Below, piece by piece: positions 29,904 through 40,129 of a DNA stretch of 64,000 bases. The translations under genes were made by a program, and so were the position numbers. Position 1 is the stretch's first letter. Each line of letters opens with the position of its first letter. Location of the stretch: contig JAHHDV010000033.1 of the NCBI GenBank assembly GCA_019739295.1, positions 1 to 64,000 on the forward strand. Direction: 5' to 3'. The notes under the pieces are model-generated. The model had not been told where the DNA came from. It saw nothing but the letters and a program-made list of their open reading frames with translations, and searched no databases. The DNA is from Taibaiella sp. GTDB taxonomy: Bacteria > Bacteroidota > Bacteroidia > Chitinophagales > Chitinophagaceae.

Positions 29904-30520
29904 TTATACATCGCAGTAAGTGTCGCGGTGCCAGATCATCAGGTACCACTGTCCTTCTATTTCCTTCAGGTACCAGACGCCCCATCGGTAGTCAGATAAA
30001 GAGCTACATAATTCTTATCGTAGAGCGCAACATGCCGGATCATCATATCCCTGCTTTCCTGATCTATATTCTCAAATTTAAAATTCTCCTCAATGACAGG
30101 AGCCAGGACCGGTTCCGGTACGGAGGCGATATATAACCCTTTCTTATTCCAGTCTTCTAGATCGCAATCGAATTCGGGAAGCGGTTCAAACTGTGCTTGT
30201 AAGCCTTTCTTATCCAGTTCGAAATCGTCATATGGAAGGAATGCAGGCGGAAGTTCATCAAAATGTACTTCTGAAGAAAGGCTTAGCACATAGGGCACCC
30301 CGATTCTGTACTGATACATCAATTGGTGTTCCGGATGCACGAATTGTTTGAATGCTTTTTCATCTTTGGTATCATATGCCTGCAGCAAGTTTTGTACTGC
30401 TTCCTCGAAGCCTTTTCCATAAATATGCGCGGTAGGGAATGCAACCCTAACCTGTGCAAAACCGGCCAGGGCCGATAAAAGAAATATTGTGCCATATATA
30501 AGTAGCTTTTTCATGTTCAT
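29904..30520 (-). CDS. hypothetical exported protein (frameshifted end)
   Basis: Not recognised. A signal peptide (MKKLLIYGTIFLLSALAGFA) is followed by a soluble domain: GFEEAVQNLLQAYDTKDEKA, then FKQFVHPEHQLMYQYRIGVP. The layout resembles NTF2-like/DUF4878 secreted proteins. The reported frame stops at 29966 within TTDGASGT. Adding one G at CCCC 29980-29983 continues as GVWYLKEIEGQWYLMIWHRD to a stop at 29904, a much better end that sits just clear of the convergent GNAT gene. Confidence 0.62.
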
Positions 30521-30565
30521 TACGATTAATAAGGAGGTATATTTTTCCGGGTTAAGGCAGGCCTT

Positions 30566-30676
30566 TTATATCCTGAAGAGGATACCGACTTTTACGAATA
30601 TACGGTCCGTTTCATTCCCGGCATAAAGGCTAAAAGGATTCATCCATATTTTGAAATATAAAATCGATGAGCCGGT
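30566..30676 (-). pseudogene. possible remnant of an outer-membrane barrel end
   Basis: A minus-strand open stretch of 36 codons without a start reads ILYFKIWMNPFSLYAGNE, then TDRIFVKVGILFRI and a stop. Alternating hydrophobic residues and a final aromatic/hydrophobic strand look like the C-terminus of an outer-membrane beta barrel. Nothing upstream continues it in any frame that I can see. It may be a decayed end or chance. Confidence 0.25.
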
Positions 30677-30791
30677 TTATCTATATAACCTGAACCATCA
30701 GCTAATGAGATAAATATAAAAAATTAAAAAATAAAATATTTTGGTTTATGATTCCGTTTCTTATTCGAAGTCAGTAATCAGAAATTAACAC

Positions 30792-30799
30792 TATTTTTG
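30792..30799 (+). promoter_or_regulatory. -7 element upstream of the M16 protease
   Basis: TATTTTTG fits TAnnTTTG, 29 bases before the ATG. No clear -33 box. Confidence 0.4.
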
Positions 30800-30828
30800 T
30801 CGGGAAATATTATAAATTATAGAATTCT

Positions 30829-33573
30829 ATGAAGAAACCATTAGTAGCTTTACTATTACTCTTAGGATGGATCCAGGTTTCATCTTATGTGCAGGCTCAG
30901 CAGACAGAGCAACCGAAGTATGTTCGGACTGTAGAAGGAATTAAGGAGTATTCCTTGAACAACGGATTGCGGATTTTACTGATCCCGGATGCATCCCAGA
31001 GCAATGTGGTAACCAATATCGTGTACCATGTAGGCTCCAAGCACGAAGGATATGGAGAGAAAGGCATGGCCCACTTGCTGGAACATATGCTGTTCAAAAG
31101 CACCAGCAAACTGGGAGATATCAAGAGCCTCCTTTCTGAAAAGGGCGGCCAGGCTAATGGCACCACCTGGTATGACAGGACCAATTATTATGAGATCTTT
31201 CCTGCCAGTGATGAAAATGTAAGATGGAGTATAGAGATGGAAGCAGACCGCATGCTCCATGCTACATTGAAGCAGGAAGATCTGGACAAGGAGTTTTCCG
31301 TAGTAAGAAATGAATTCGAGATCGGTGAGAACAACCCTTCAGGCAACCTGATGGAGAAAGTCATCAGCGCAAGCTATTTATGGCATAATTACGGGAATAG
31401 TACCATCGGTTCTAAAGAAGACATCGAGCGCGTGAAGACGCCGCAGCTGAGAAGGTTTTATGAAAAATATTACCAGCCGGACAATGCGGTACTGATCATC
31501 GGGGGGAAATTTGACGAAGCTAAGGCGTTGGAATATATCGGACAGTATTTTTCAGCTATTCCCAGACCTGAGCGGGTGCTGGATGAGATCACTACGGTAG
31601 AGCCGGCCCAGGATGGTGAAAAGTTTGTGGAAGTGAAGCGTGCAGGCGATTCTAAAAATATCGGCGTTTCTTACCATACTGCTTCTTATGGAGACAAAGA
31701 CTTCGCGGCGCTCCAGGCATTAGGATATATCCTGACCAATGATCCTTCAGGATATTTGTATAAGTCTTTGGTAGAAACAAAAAATGTAGCCAGCTTATGG
31801 CAATATTCGCCTCAGGTAAGAGATGCAGGATTCATGTATTTCGGTTTTGAAGTACCGAACAGCAATGACCTGGATAAGGTTACAGCAGTAGTCCGCCAGG
31901 AGTTGGACAAGATCTCTGGTATTACATATACCCAGGAAGATGTCAACCGGGCCAAAGCGGCTTTATTGAAATATTATGAAAATGCACAGAACAACACCAT
32001 CGGTTATGTCATCGGTCTTACCGAGATCATCGGGTCAGGCGATTATCGTTTAGGCTTTTTGTACAGGGATAATCTGGAGAACCTGACGCTTGCCGATATC
32101 CAAAGAGTGGCCAAGAGATATTTTATGGCTAACAACAGAACCGTAGGTGTATTCGTACCTTCCAAAGATGAAGTTCGTGTTCAACCGGATGAGTTACTGG
32201 CAGCAGATCTCAAAGCACTTACCGAAAATTACAAAGGAAAAGAGCCGGGGAATGAAGTTGCTCCTTTTGAAGCGAGCATCGCTAATTTGAAGAAAAACTA
32301 TTCAGAAGGTAAAATCTCCAATGGGCTGAAATATGGTGTGGTGAAGAAAGAAATCAAAGGAAATAAAGTGATCGCAACCATCCAGCTCAATGTATCTAAT
32401 GAGAAAGACCTTCAGGGTAAGCAAACCATCGGGGAGCTTACTGCTGCATTGATGAGCGCCGGTACTCAGTCGATGACCAAAGAACAGATCAAAGACAAAC
32501 TGGATCAATTGAAATCTTCTGTCTATTTCAGCTTCTCCGGTCAGAGCCTGAACATCAGCATCAATTCCTATGAAAATACATTCGATGAAGCGATGGAGCT
32601 GGTAAGGCAAATGATTACCGAACCGGTATTCCCTCAGTCAGAACTGGAAAAGACGGTATTGGAATACACTACTTATTATGAGGGCCAGCTGAATGACCCG
32701 CAGGCGCTGGCATTTACTGAGATCAGCAGACTGACATCCAAGTATCCGAAAGGAAGCATGTTCTACACAGCATCTTACCAGGAGAATATTGAAGAATTGA
32801 AAAAGGTGAAACAAAGCGAGCTGGTGGATTTCTATAAAAATATCCTGGGGGCGAATAATGGCTATGCTTCCGTTATCGGTCTGAAGGATGATAAAAAAGT
32901 GGAAAGTATCCTGGAGAAAACTTTTGGTAAATGGAACAGTGCTTCGAAATTTGTAAAAGCATATCCGACTTTTACAGAAACGACCAGTGAGAAAAAAGTC
33001 ATCAATATAGCAGATAAGGAAAATGCAACTGCGGTGGGATTGATCAATTTGAAGATCAATAAATCCAATCCCGATTACCCGGCATTGGTATTTGCAAATG
33101 AGATATTGGGAAGTGGCGGATTCCTCACAGCGCGTATTCCTACCAGGCTGAGGGAGAAAGAAGGGATCAGCTACGGAGCAGGCTCATTCGTGGATGCACC
33201 TACAGACTCGAAAAATGAGGTAGGCTCCTGGGGATGGTTCGCTTTCCTGAATCCTACGAAGAGAGACCAGGTAGAGACAGCCGTAGTAGATGAGATCAGC
33301 AAAATATTGAAGGATGGTGTAACGCAAGAAGAGATGAAGACAAATCTTACCTCCTGGAAGAATTCAAGGCAAACCAATCTGGGCAATGACAACTATTTGC
33401 TGCAATTATCTCAATTGTACTTATTGTACGGAGAGTCTTTTGATGAATTTGACAAGTTGAATACGGCTATTGAGAAACTGAGTGTCCAGGATGTGAATAA
33501 AGTATTGAAGAAATACCTGGATCCCAATAAGATTACCACGGTTTATACCGGAACATTTGACAAGAAGCCGTAA
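30829..33573 (+). CDS. periplasmic M16 zinc metallopeptidase
   Basis: An insulinase-type M16 protease with two pitrilysin halves. A signal peptide (MKKPLVALLLLLGWIQVSSY) puts it in the periplasm. The inverted zinc motif HLLEH is at residues 82-86 (GMAHLLEHMLFKS), with the distal Glu in ADRMLHATLKQEDLDKEF and VVRNEFEIGENNP. The C-terminal half repeats the fold without the zinc motif and has the Arg-rich ARIPTRLREKEGISYGAGSF region. 914 residues, intact. It probably degrades peptides in the periplasm. Single-gene unit with a clear terminator. Confidence 0.93.
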   Translation: MKKPLVALLLLLGWIQVSSYVQAQQTEQPKYVRTVEGIKEYSLNNGLRILLIPDASQSNVVTNIVYHVGSKHEGYGEKGMAHLLEHMLFKSTSKLGDIKSLLSEKGGQANGTTWYDRTNYYEIFPASDENVRWSIEMEADRMLHATLKQEDLDKEFSVVRNEFEIGENNPSGNLMEKVISASYLWHNYGNSTIGSKEDIERVKTPQLRRFYEKYYQPDNAVLIIGGKFDEAKALEYIGQYFSAIPRPERVLDEITTVEPAQDGEKFVEVKRAGDSKNIGVSYHTASYGDKDFAALQALGYILTNDPSGYLYKSLVETKNVASLWQYSPQVRDAGFMYFGFEVPNSNDLDKVTAVVRQELDKISGITYTQEDVNRAKAALLKYYENAQNNTIGYVIGLTEIIGSGDYRLGFLYRDNLENLTLADIQRVAKRYFMANNRTVGVFVPSKDEVRVQPDELLAADLKALTENYKGKEPGNEVAPFEASIANLKKNYSEGKISNGLKYGVVKKEIKGNKVIATIQLNVSNEKDLQGKQTIGELTAALMSAGTQSMTKEQIKDKLDQLKSSVYFSFSGQSLNISINSYENTFDEAMELVRQMITEPVFPQSELEKTVLEYTTYYEGQLNDPQALAFTEISRLTSKYPKGSMFYTASYQENIEELKKVKQSELVDFYKNILGANNGYASVIGLKDDKKVESILEKTFGKWNSASKFVKAYPTFTETTSEKKVINIADKENATAVGLINLKINKSNPDYPALVFANEILGSGGFLTARIPTRLREKEGISYGAGSFVDAPTDSKNEVGSWGWFAFLNPTKRDQVETAVVDEISKILKDGVTQEEMKTNLTSWKNSRQTNLGNDNYLLQLSQLYLLYGESFDEFDKLNTAIEKLSVQDVNKVLKKYLDPNKITTVYTGTFDKKP

Positions 33574-33597
33574 GCCGGATTTTAATCTCTATATACA

Positions 33598-33628
33598 ACA
33601 GACCGCAGTTAATGCGGTCTGTTTTTTT
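33598..33628 (+). terminator. rho-independent terminator after the M16 gene
   Basis: ACAGACCGCA and TGCGGTCTGT pair perfectly across five bases and are followed by seven T. Confidence 0.88.
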
Positions 33629-33650
33629 ATTTCATTACCACAAGGGAGAT

Positions 33651-34142
33651 TTATCGCTCATCCGCACTTGGCCCGTACATTCCCGGTACAGGAATATTAT
33701 TCAGCCTGAGATACACAGAAAGCTGACCCCTGTGGTGGATCAGGTGGTTGAAAATGATGTAACGGATCGCGCCTGCTTTCGGCATCTTCGCTATAATATG
33801 ATCGCCTGCTTTCATGGTCCAGGTTTGCATCCAATCTGCTTCACTCATAGCATTGACCTGTGCCACATTCTGAGCATAATGCGCTTCAAATGCTTCCCTG
33901 AGCTCTTGTGCCGTAGCATGATAAAAAGGCCGGTAATCCTGGTGGAAATCCAGTTCATCTTTCCGGATACCGTTTCCCACCCAGCTGTGCAGCTCAACGA
34001 TATGTCCTGCGAGCTGGCGCATTGTATAAGATTGCTCATGTGGTCTGAAATCCAGGTGGCGGTCTTCTATCCTGCCGATCATCTTACGCGTATTTTCTGT
34101 TTCTCTTTCCAGTTCGATAAGGTATGCTTCTTTTAAACTCAT
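33651..34142 (-). CDS. DinB-like four-helix metalloprotein
   Basis: A DinB/YfiT-type protein, usually a metal-dependent thiol S-transferase or of unknown function. Likely metal ligands are His in LAGHIVELHSW and the two His in NHLIHHRGQLSVYLR. The start at 34142 gives MSLKEAYLIELERETENT, a typical first helix; the longer open frame to 34229 is not family-like. About 163 residues. Possible substrate: low-molecular-weight thiol conjugates, by family only. Confidence 0.85.
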   Translation of the reverse strand: MSLKEAYLIELERETENTRKMIGRIEDRHLDFRPHEQSYTMRQLAGHIVELHSWVGNGIRKDELDFHQDYRPFYHATAQELREAFEAHYAQNVAQVNAMSEADWMQTWTMKAGDHIIAKMPKAGAIRYIIFNHLIHHRGQLSVYLRLNNIPVPGMYGPSADER

Positions 34143-34314
34143 TGTTTCTTTTTTGATGTGATCATTGAAATTACAATATTCCTTGAATGTGTCTCCCTGA
34201 ATTTTCATTGTAATGATAAAACAATACATTGATGCAAGAACGGTCCCGGTGAAGATCCCGGATTCATGAATTTGAAGTAGCTTTACTTTTTTATTAACGT
34301 TACAAGTAATTATT

Positions 34315-35767
34315 ATGAATGCATTAGGCCAACTCGATCACCAGGAAATCTGGAAAAATTTTGAAGCAATCAATGTGGTTCCGCGCGGTTCCAAGAAAGA
34401 AGGGCAGATCATTGCTTTTATGGAAAACTTCGGTAAGCAACTGGGGTTGGAAACCAAAGTAGATGACGTAGGCAATGTAATCATTAAGAAACCTGCTACT
34501 GAAGGCAGAGAAAATGCGCCTGCGGTGATTCTTCAATCACACCTGGATATGGTACACCAGAAAAACAAGGACACTGATTTTGACTTTGATACGGAAGGCA
34601 TACAGATGTATGTGGACGGAGACTGGGTACGAGCCAAAGGGACTACATTAGGGGCAGACAATGGTCTGGGAGTAGCAGCCATCATGGCTATCCTGGAAAG
34701 CAGGGATATCCCGCACCCAGCTATCGAGGCCTTGTTCACTATTGATGAGGAGACCGGGATGACCGGTGCCAAAGGACTGAAAGGAGGCTTGCTGGATGGA
34801 AAAATATTATTGAACCTGGATACAGAAGATGACCACCACCTGGATATCGGATGTGCCGGTGGTATCGATGTGACGGCAGAGCTTTCTTATGCACCGGCAC
34901 CGCCCGCTGCCGGCAGGTTTTATGCCGTTACCGTGAAAGGATTGAACGGCGGGCATTCAAGGTATGGAGATCCACAAAGGGCTGGGCAATGCCAATAAAA
35001 TGATGAACCGCATATTGTATACGCTGCATATGCATCATCAGGTCCAGGTAGCTTCTATCGACGGTGGAGGTTTACGGAATGCCATACCCAGAGAAAGCAT
35101 TGCCATTATTGCTTCAGGGGATGACATCAAAGGCACTTTTGATCAGGTGGCCCGGGATATCAGCCTTGAATACAAAACTACAGAGCCGAACCTGAGCATC
35201 ACCTTGGATGCTGATACAGGTAAGCAGGACGTGCTGCCTGGAGAAGTTCAGGATAAATTATTGGCAGCCCTTTACGCAGCCCACAACGGGGTGTATAAAA
35301 TGAGCGCAGACTTTGATGACCTGGTGGAAACTTCCAACAATGTAGCCCGTGTACTGGTCAGGGATGGAAGGATCGAGATTCTTTGCCTGACGCGCTCTTC
35401 TGTCGAAAGCTCGAAGCAGGACCTGGTCCAGCAGCTGGCGGCCACATTCCGGCTGATGGATGCCCAGGTGAGCACCGGCGGTGATTATCCCGGCTGGACA
35501 CCTAACCCCGATTCCCGGATCCTAAAGGTGATGAAAGAGAATTATCAGAAGACATTTGGAGATCATCCCGAAGTTGTAGCCTGCCATGCCGGCTTGGAAT
35601 GCGGCATCATTGCGGGCAATTATCCGGATCTGGATATGATCTCTTTCGGCCCGACTATTCTGGGTGCACACTCGCCGGATGAAAGAGCCAGTATCAGCTC
35701 TGTAGGGGAAATTCTGGAAATTGCTGTTAGCGACTTTAGCCACAATATAATTTTAAAGAAACCATGA
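34315..35767 (+). CDS. pepD: aminoacyl-histidine dipeptidase PepD (frameshifted)
   Basis: An M20 cytosolic dipeptidase that cleaves Xaa-His dipeptides. Metal-site motifs are QSHLDMVHQK, GADNGLGVA, DEETGMTGA (catalytic Glu pair), NLDTEDD and, at the end, GAHSPDERAS. The lid region has SIDGGGLRNAIPRES. The frame changes near AA 34959-34960; one base fewer restores GLNGGHSGMEIHKGLGNANK, the family sequence at the His ligand. Repaired length is about 484 residues, normal. Confidence 0.93.
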
Positions 35768-35771
35768 GCAG

Positions 35772-35810
35772 AAAGCTGTCCCTGATCCATGTGGATGGGG
35801 GGCAGCTTTT
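35772..35810. terminator. terminator between convergent genes
   Basis: AAAGCTGTCCC pairs with GGGGCAGCTTT (one wobble) around a 16-base loop, with T residues after it. It lies five bases after the pepD stop and 28 bases before the end of the convergent gene. Confidence 0.65.
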
Positions 35811-35838
35811 GCATTAGGGAGCGCTCTCCGGAAAGAAG

Positions 35839-36336
35839 CTACATGTCGATTTTATTCTCTTCCCAATCGTCTTCTCTGACCTGGCTCTGTCTTTGTTCTT
35901 CCCGGAGAAACTGGTCCAGCAGCTGCTGCCTCATTTTGTCCATTTCTTCAAAAAGCTGATTGAATTCACCGGAAACTGCTCCCCAATTTTCTTCACTGAA
36001 AAACCCGTCAGATAATGCGCCCAGGTCAGGTAAATCCACCCGGCTGTCGTTCTGTAAGGGGCTTAATCCTTTATCCAGCCTCTTCCCCAGTCCCTGAAAG
36101 GTGCTGTCTGAACAGATATCCCCTGAAGGGTGAGCCCTGTCGTATTTTTGCGTATAAGACGAATCATAAGTCACCATCCTGCCATCTTTATCATAAGATT
36201 TACGAACGGTCCAGCTTCCGGTTTCATCGCTGCCTGTATACACTTCATGCCGGGTAAGCTTTTCGGGTTCCTGCCCGTAACAGGTACCTATTATATATAA
36301 TGAAAAGAGGGTCATTAAGATACTTTGCATTTTCAT
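35839..36336 (-). CDS. hypothetical exported protein
   Basis: Not recognised. A signal peptide (MKMQSILMTLFSLYIIGTCYG) is followed by a short domain with TVRKSYDKDGRMVTYDSSYT, similar in style to secreted proteins that carry a Y-D-x-x-G-R repeat. A helical, Gln/Glu-rich C-terminus (EMDKMRQQLLDQFLREEQRQ) is probably a coiled coil. Position-specific function is unclear. Confidence 0.6.
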   Translation of the reverse strand: MKMQSILMTLFSLYIIGTCYGQEPEKLTRHEVYTGSDETGSWTVRKSYDKDGRMVTYDSSYTQKYDRAHPSGDICSDSTFQGLGKRLDKGLSPLQNDSRVDLPDLGALSDGFFSEENWGAVSGEFNQLFEEMDKMRQQLLDQFLREEQRQSQVREDDWEENKIDM

Positions 36337-36568
36337 AGCATACTATATTGATGATCCAAAACGAATGATATTTTCACCCAAAATTAAGGAATGCAGGCAT
36401 TCTTCATAACCCGGTATCCAATTTTAATATTTCGTTTAAATCTAACGTGCACATATCATTGCCCCCTTCCCCCAAATCTTATTTCGGGCCGGATAATAGG
36501 TTTTCGTTCGGTGGGGACCTTGGCAGTCGATAGAATGAACCCTTCTCTATGTTAAGGTAAAAGTCTTA

Positions 36569-36609
36569 CCCTGGATCAATGGATATGTTTTTGTCCAGGG
36601 GTATATTTG
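36569..36609 (+). promoter_or_regulatory. -7 box with an adjoining inverted repeat
   Basis: TATATTTG (36602-36609) lies 19 bases before the next start codon. CCCTGGA (36569-36575) and TCCAGGG (36594-36600) form an inverted repeat where the -33 region should be. This is a candidate operator. Confidence 0.4.
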
Positions 36610-36628
36610 TAAATAAAAAAGAATAACA

Positions 36629-36988
36629 ATGAAAACCCTTCTGGTATATGTTTACGCAAATGAATCCACGGACTTAACCCTATTTCGTTCTGTGATCGAA
36701 CAGAAAAAAGGTATAGCATATGTCGTGGAAACCCGGGAAGAGTATCTGGTTCAAGCTTTGACAGCCCGGCATTTTGATTTACTGATCCTGGATCTGGACC
36801 TGCCTAAAGGTGAATATAAGAAAGCCCGGCTGATGACAGAAATGATTTACCCGGGTGCGGCAGTTACGGAATTAGACCTGCAGCACAAAGATTTTATAGA
36901 TTACAAGCTGGACCAGCTTTGGAAAAAATGGGAAGAAGCCCATACAGACGGACAAACGTTCTTTCATGATGGTACCCCGGGACTGTAA
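36629..36988 (+). CDS. receiver-like or Rossmann-like hypothetical protein
   Basis: A cytosolic protein of 119 residues. The start MKTLLVYVYANESTDLTLF, the middle FDLLILDLDLPKGEYKKA and the later YPGAAVTELDLQ follow the beta-alpha layout of a response-regulator receiver. The Asp of LILDLDLP is at the place of the phospho-acceptor. It lacks clear matches to the acidic pair at the N-terminus and to the conserved Thr and Lys, so it may be a degenerate receiver. No effector domain and no kinase next to it. Confidence 0.5.
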   Translation: MKTLLVYVYANESTDLTLFRSVIEQKKGIAYVVETREEYLVQALTARHFDLLILDLDLPKGEYKKARLMTEMIYPGAAVTELDLQHKDFIDYKLDQLWKKWEEAHTDGQTFFHDGTPGL

Positions 36989-37027
36989 GGCTATGCCATA
37001 ACAGTTTTTGCCTTGCTGTTCAAAAGC

Positions 37028-37411
37028 TTACTCCATCTCCTGCGTATCTTCCAGGTTGGTGAGCTCTTCTTCGGAAAACAAGCGGTAATGGATCTTGAAT
37101 GTTTTACCCAGCGGTGTCTCCAGAGAGAACCCGCCTGCTCCGAATCCATCCAGGACATCTAAGGTGAAATGGCTGTATTGCCAATATTCAAAAAGATCCC
37201 TGTCTATCCAGAATTCATAGCCTTCAATGGTGCCGATCATTTTGTCTTTCATGCGGGGCAGGAATCCTCCTTTCTCGAAGCACTGAGGTTGCGTGCCTTC
37301 ACAGCAGCCGCCTGCCTGGTAGAACATTAGCGGTCCATGCTGTCCAGCCAGCCGGCGGATCAATGCGATAGCAGCTTCTGTTGCATCCAGCCTTTTTATC
37401 TTTTCACTCAT
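37028..37411 (-). CDS. DUF779 family protein
   Basis: DUF779 proteins are often encoded next to aldehyde dehydrogenases and may be accessory to them. The family sequence LMFYQAGGCCEGTQPQC is present, with several Cys, then GTIEGYEFWIDRDLFEYWQY and GFGAGGFSLETPLGKTF. The start MSEKIKRLDATEAAIAL at 37411 is family-like; an in-frame upstream ATG at 37438 is less likely. It directly follows the aldehyde dehydrogenase (about 120-base gap). Confidence 0.88.
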   Translation of the reverse strand: MSEKIKRLDATEAAIALIRRLAGQHGPLMFYQAGGCCEGTQPQCFEKGGFLPRMKDKMIGTIEGYEFWIDRDLFEYWQYSHFTLDVLDGFGAGGFSLETPLGKTFKIHYRLFSEEELTNLEDTQEME

Positions 37412-37533
37412 TGTCTGGAAGTTTGAAATATGATCCAATGTTTATCTTTCTCCATAAAAAGTTAAAGGAAATAAACTGTCAGACCAGGAATGGTCCGACA
37501 GTTCCATCTGGTTGTTCGAAACAGATGTATCCA

Positions 37534-39041
37534 CTAAAAAAAAAACCGAGTTTATTCTTATTGTAGGAAATAAGCATGTTTTTAGATTGACGGTAATGCG
37601 CCAGCATCATTTTATGATTCTCTCTCCCGATACCTGACTGCTTGTATCCCCCGAACGGGGCCCCGGCCGGGTAGGAATGGTATTGATTGATCCATATTCT
37701 TCCTGCTTTTATGGCCCTGGGTACCTGGTACAGTTCGTGGGCATCCCTGGTCCATACTCCTGCACCCAGACCGTATAAGGTATCATTGGCGATCTCAATA
37801 GCCTCTTCGGTATTTTTAAAAGAAGTATAGGATACTACGGGTCCGAAGATCTCTTCCTGGAAGATCCTCATCTTGTTATTGCCTTTGAATATGGTGGGTT
37901 TGATATAATATCCGCTGGCCAGGTCTCCGTCCAGGACATTGGGTTCTCCCCCGGTCAGCACTTCCGCTCCTTCTTCTTTGCCCAGCTTGAGGTACGAAGA
38001 GATTTTATCAAACTGGATCCTGGATGCCTGCGCACCCATCATGACGGAAGTATCCAGCGGATTCCCTACCCTGATAGCCTCAGTACGGGCGATCACTTTT
38101 TCCATAAACCTGTCTGCAATCGATTCGTGCACCAGCATTCTCGAGGGACAGGTACAGACCTCTCCCTGGTTCAATGCAAAGAGAACGGCACCTTCTACTG
38201 CTTTGTCGAGGAATTCATCATCGGCATCCATCACTGAGGGAAAAAAGATGTTCGGTGATTTTCCGCCTAATTCCAATGTGACAGGGATGATATTCTCTGT
38301 AGCATACTGCATCACGAGTCTTCCGGTGGCGGTAGAACCTGTAAATGCGGCTTTGGCTACCTTGGGATTGGTCACCAGCGCCCTGCCCAGTTCTGCCCCG
38401 AAACCATTGACCACATTCACCACGCCTGCCGGGAGCAGGTCCCCGATCAGCTCCATCAATACCATAATAGAAGCAGGCGTGCTTTCAGCAGGCTTGAGCA
38501 CTACGGAGCATCCTGCTGCCAGTGCCGGCGCCAGTTTCCATACGGCCATCAGTATCGGGAAGTTCCAGGGAATGATCTGCGCTACGACCCCGACAGGTTC
38601 GTGGACGATCAGGGATACTGTGTGTTCATCGAGTTCGGTATGCGATCCCTCCTCTGCCCTGATGACGCCTGCGAAATACCGGAAATGATCGATAGCCAGC
38701 GGGATGTCAGCAGCCATTGTTTCCCTTACGGCCTTACCGTTATCGACGGTTTCTACAGCGGCAATGTACTCCAGGTTGTCCTCCATTACCTGGGCGATCT
38801 TATTGAGAATGATGCTTCTCTCTGTCGCGGAAGTCCTGCTCCAGGTCCTGAATGCATCTGCAGCGGCATCTACGGCCAGCTCCAGGTCTTCTTTGGAAGA
38901 ATGTGCCACCTTGGTGAAGGCTTTACCATCTATAGGTGATATGTTATCAAAATATTTACCCTGGACCGGAGGCGTCCACCTGCCATTGATATAGTTTTCG
39001 TATTGACTTTTGAATTCGGGTCTTGCAATTACTTTGCTCAT
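37534..39041 (-). CDS. NAD-dependent aldehyde dehydrogenase
   Basis: Oxidises an aldehyde, probably acetaldehyde, to the acid. The catalytic Cys is in [12 protein letters not shown] and the general base Glu in [14 protein letters not shown]. The cofactor region [20 protein letters not shown] is intact. It is close to the AldB/ExaC group. The open frame runs on to 37479, but a run of ten T at the end (A10, 37536-37545 on the plus strand) has probably lost one base. The normal end would be NKNKLGFFF with a stop at 37534. About 500 residues. Divergent from an AraC regulator and followed by DUF779. Confidence 0.93.
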
Positions 39042-39159
39042 AGAGTTATTTTTTTTTAACGGTTAAACAATCTATCAGCAAGCTATATTTCATTTAGCAG
39101 GAAAAATATCCGGATCCTGTCAAAAAATATTAATTTAGTATCATTATAAGGCGTAGGCT

Positions 39160-40078
39160 ATGGTATCTGATTATATCCAAAAGTTATACAAAAATTCGAA
39201 AGCGCATAGTTTGGTGGAGCATAAACTCCAGTTCAATACGGACCAGCTGGAACTCAATCTTTTCGAAACCAGGGAGAAAGCTTTTAGTTATCCCCTGGAA
39301 TTCAATAATTTATCCCTCATCTCTATGCTCAACGGGAAGAAAGTCATGCACATTGACAAAAATGAAGCATTTGATTTTCATCCGCGGGAATCCTTGGTCC
39401 TGGACAGGCATACATCGATGCAGATAGACTTCCCGAATGCAGACCCGGCACGACCCACCACCTGTATGGCATTGCTCATCGATCAGGATGAGGTAAAAGG
39501 TACTTTGGCATTGCTCAACGAGCAGTATATAAAGCACGACCGGAGGGAATGGAAACTGTATACATCACCTGTTTAAATTTCCGAATGACCAGCAGTTGCA
39601 ATGGAACATCAATAAGATTATCAGGCTGGCATCTTCAGATCACCCGCATAAGCAGGTATTGAGCAAGCTGGCCACACAAGAGCTGATCATCAACCTGATG
39701 CAGACTCATGCCAGGTCACAGTTAATGTTATCTGCCCTGCAGATGTCGGCGCACAATCCTCTGGCGTATGCCATACAGTATATCCGGGATCATATCTTTG
39801 AAAAACTGGATATAGGAAAGATCGCCGGTAAAGCTTTTATGAGTAAAGCTACTTTTTTCCGTCATTTCAAAATGGAAACGGGGGTCACTCCGGGCGACTT
39901 TATCCTGAGAGAGAAAATCAATCAGGCTAAGAAACTGCTTCGTCAGCAGCACAGGACCATTGCGGATATTGCCTACACGCTTTCCTTCAATTCTGCCAGT
40001 CATTTTATCCAGTTATTCAAGAAATTCACGGGCAGCACACCCAATAAATTCAGGAGTGAAGCGGATACCGGATCCTGA
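39160..40078 (+). CDS. AraC-family transcriptional regulator (frameshifted)
   Basis: The N-terminal part (MVSDYIQKLYKNSKAHSLVE to PTTCMALLIDQDEVKGTLAL) is a ligand-type AraC N-domain. The C-terminal part has two helix-turn-helix motifs: LDIGKIAGKAFMSKATFFRH and TIADIAYTLSFNSASHFIQL, then FKKFTGSTPNKFR. The frames join if one base near 39562 is removed, giving WKLYYHHLFKFPNDQQLQWN. About 305 residues. It is divergent from the aldehyde dehydrogenase with 118 bases between, so it is probably its regulator. Confidence 0.87.
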
Positions 40079-40129
40079 TCAGCCTGTTATATATCTTCAG
40101 CCACTCAGGGCAAAATTCCAGGTATCGGC

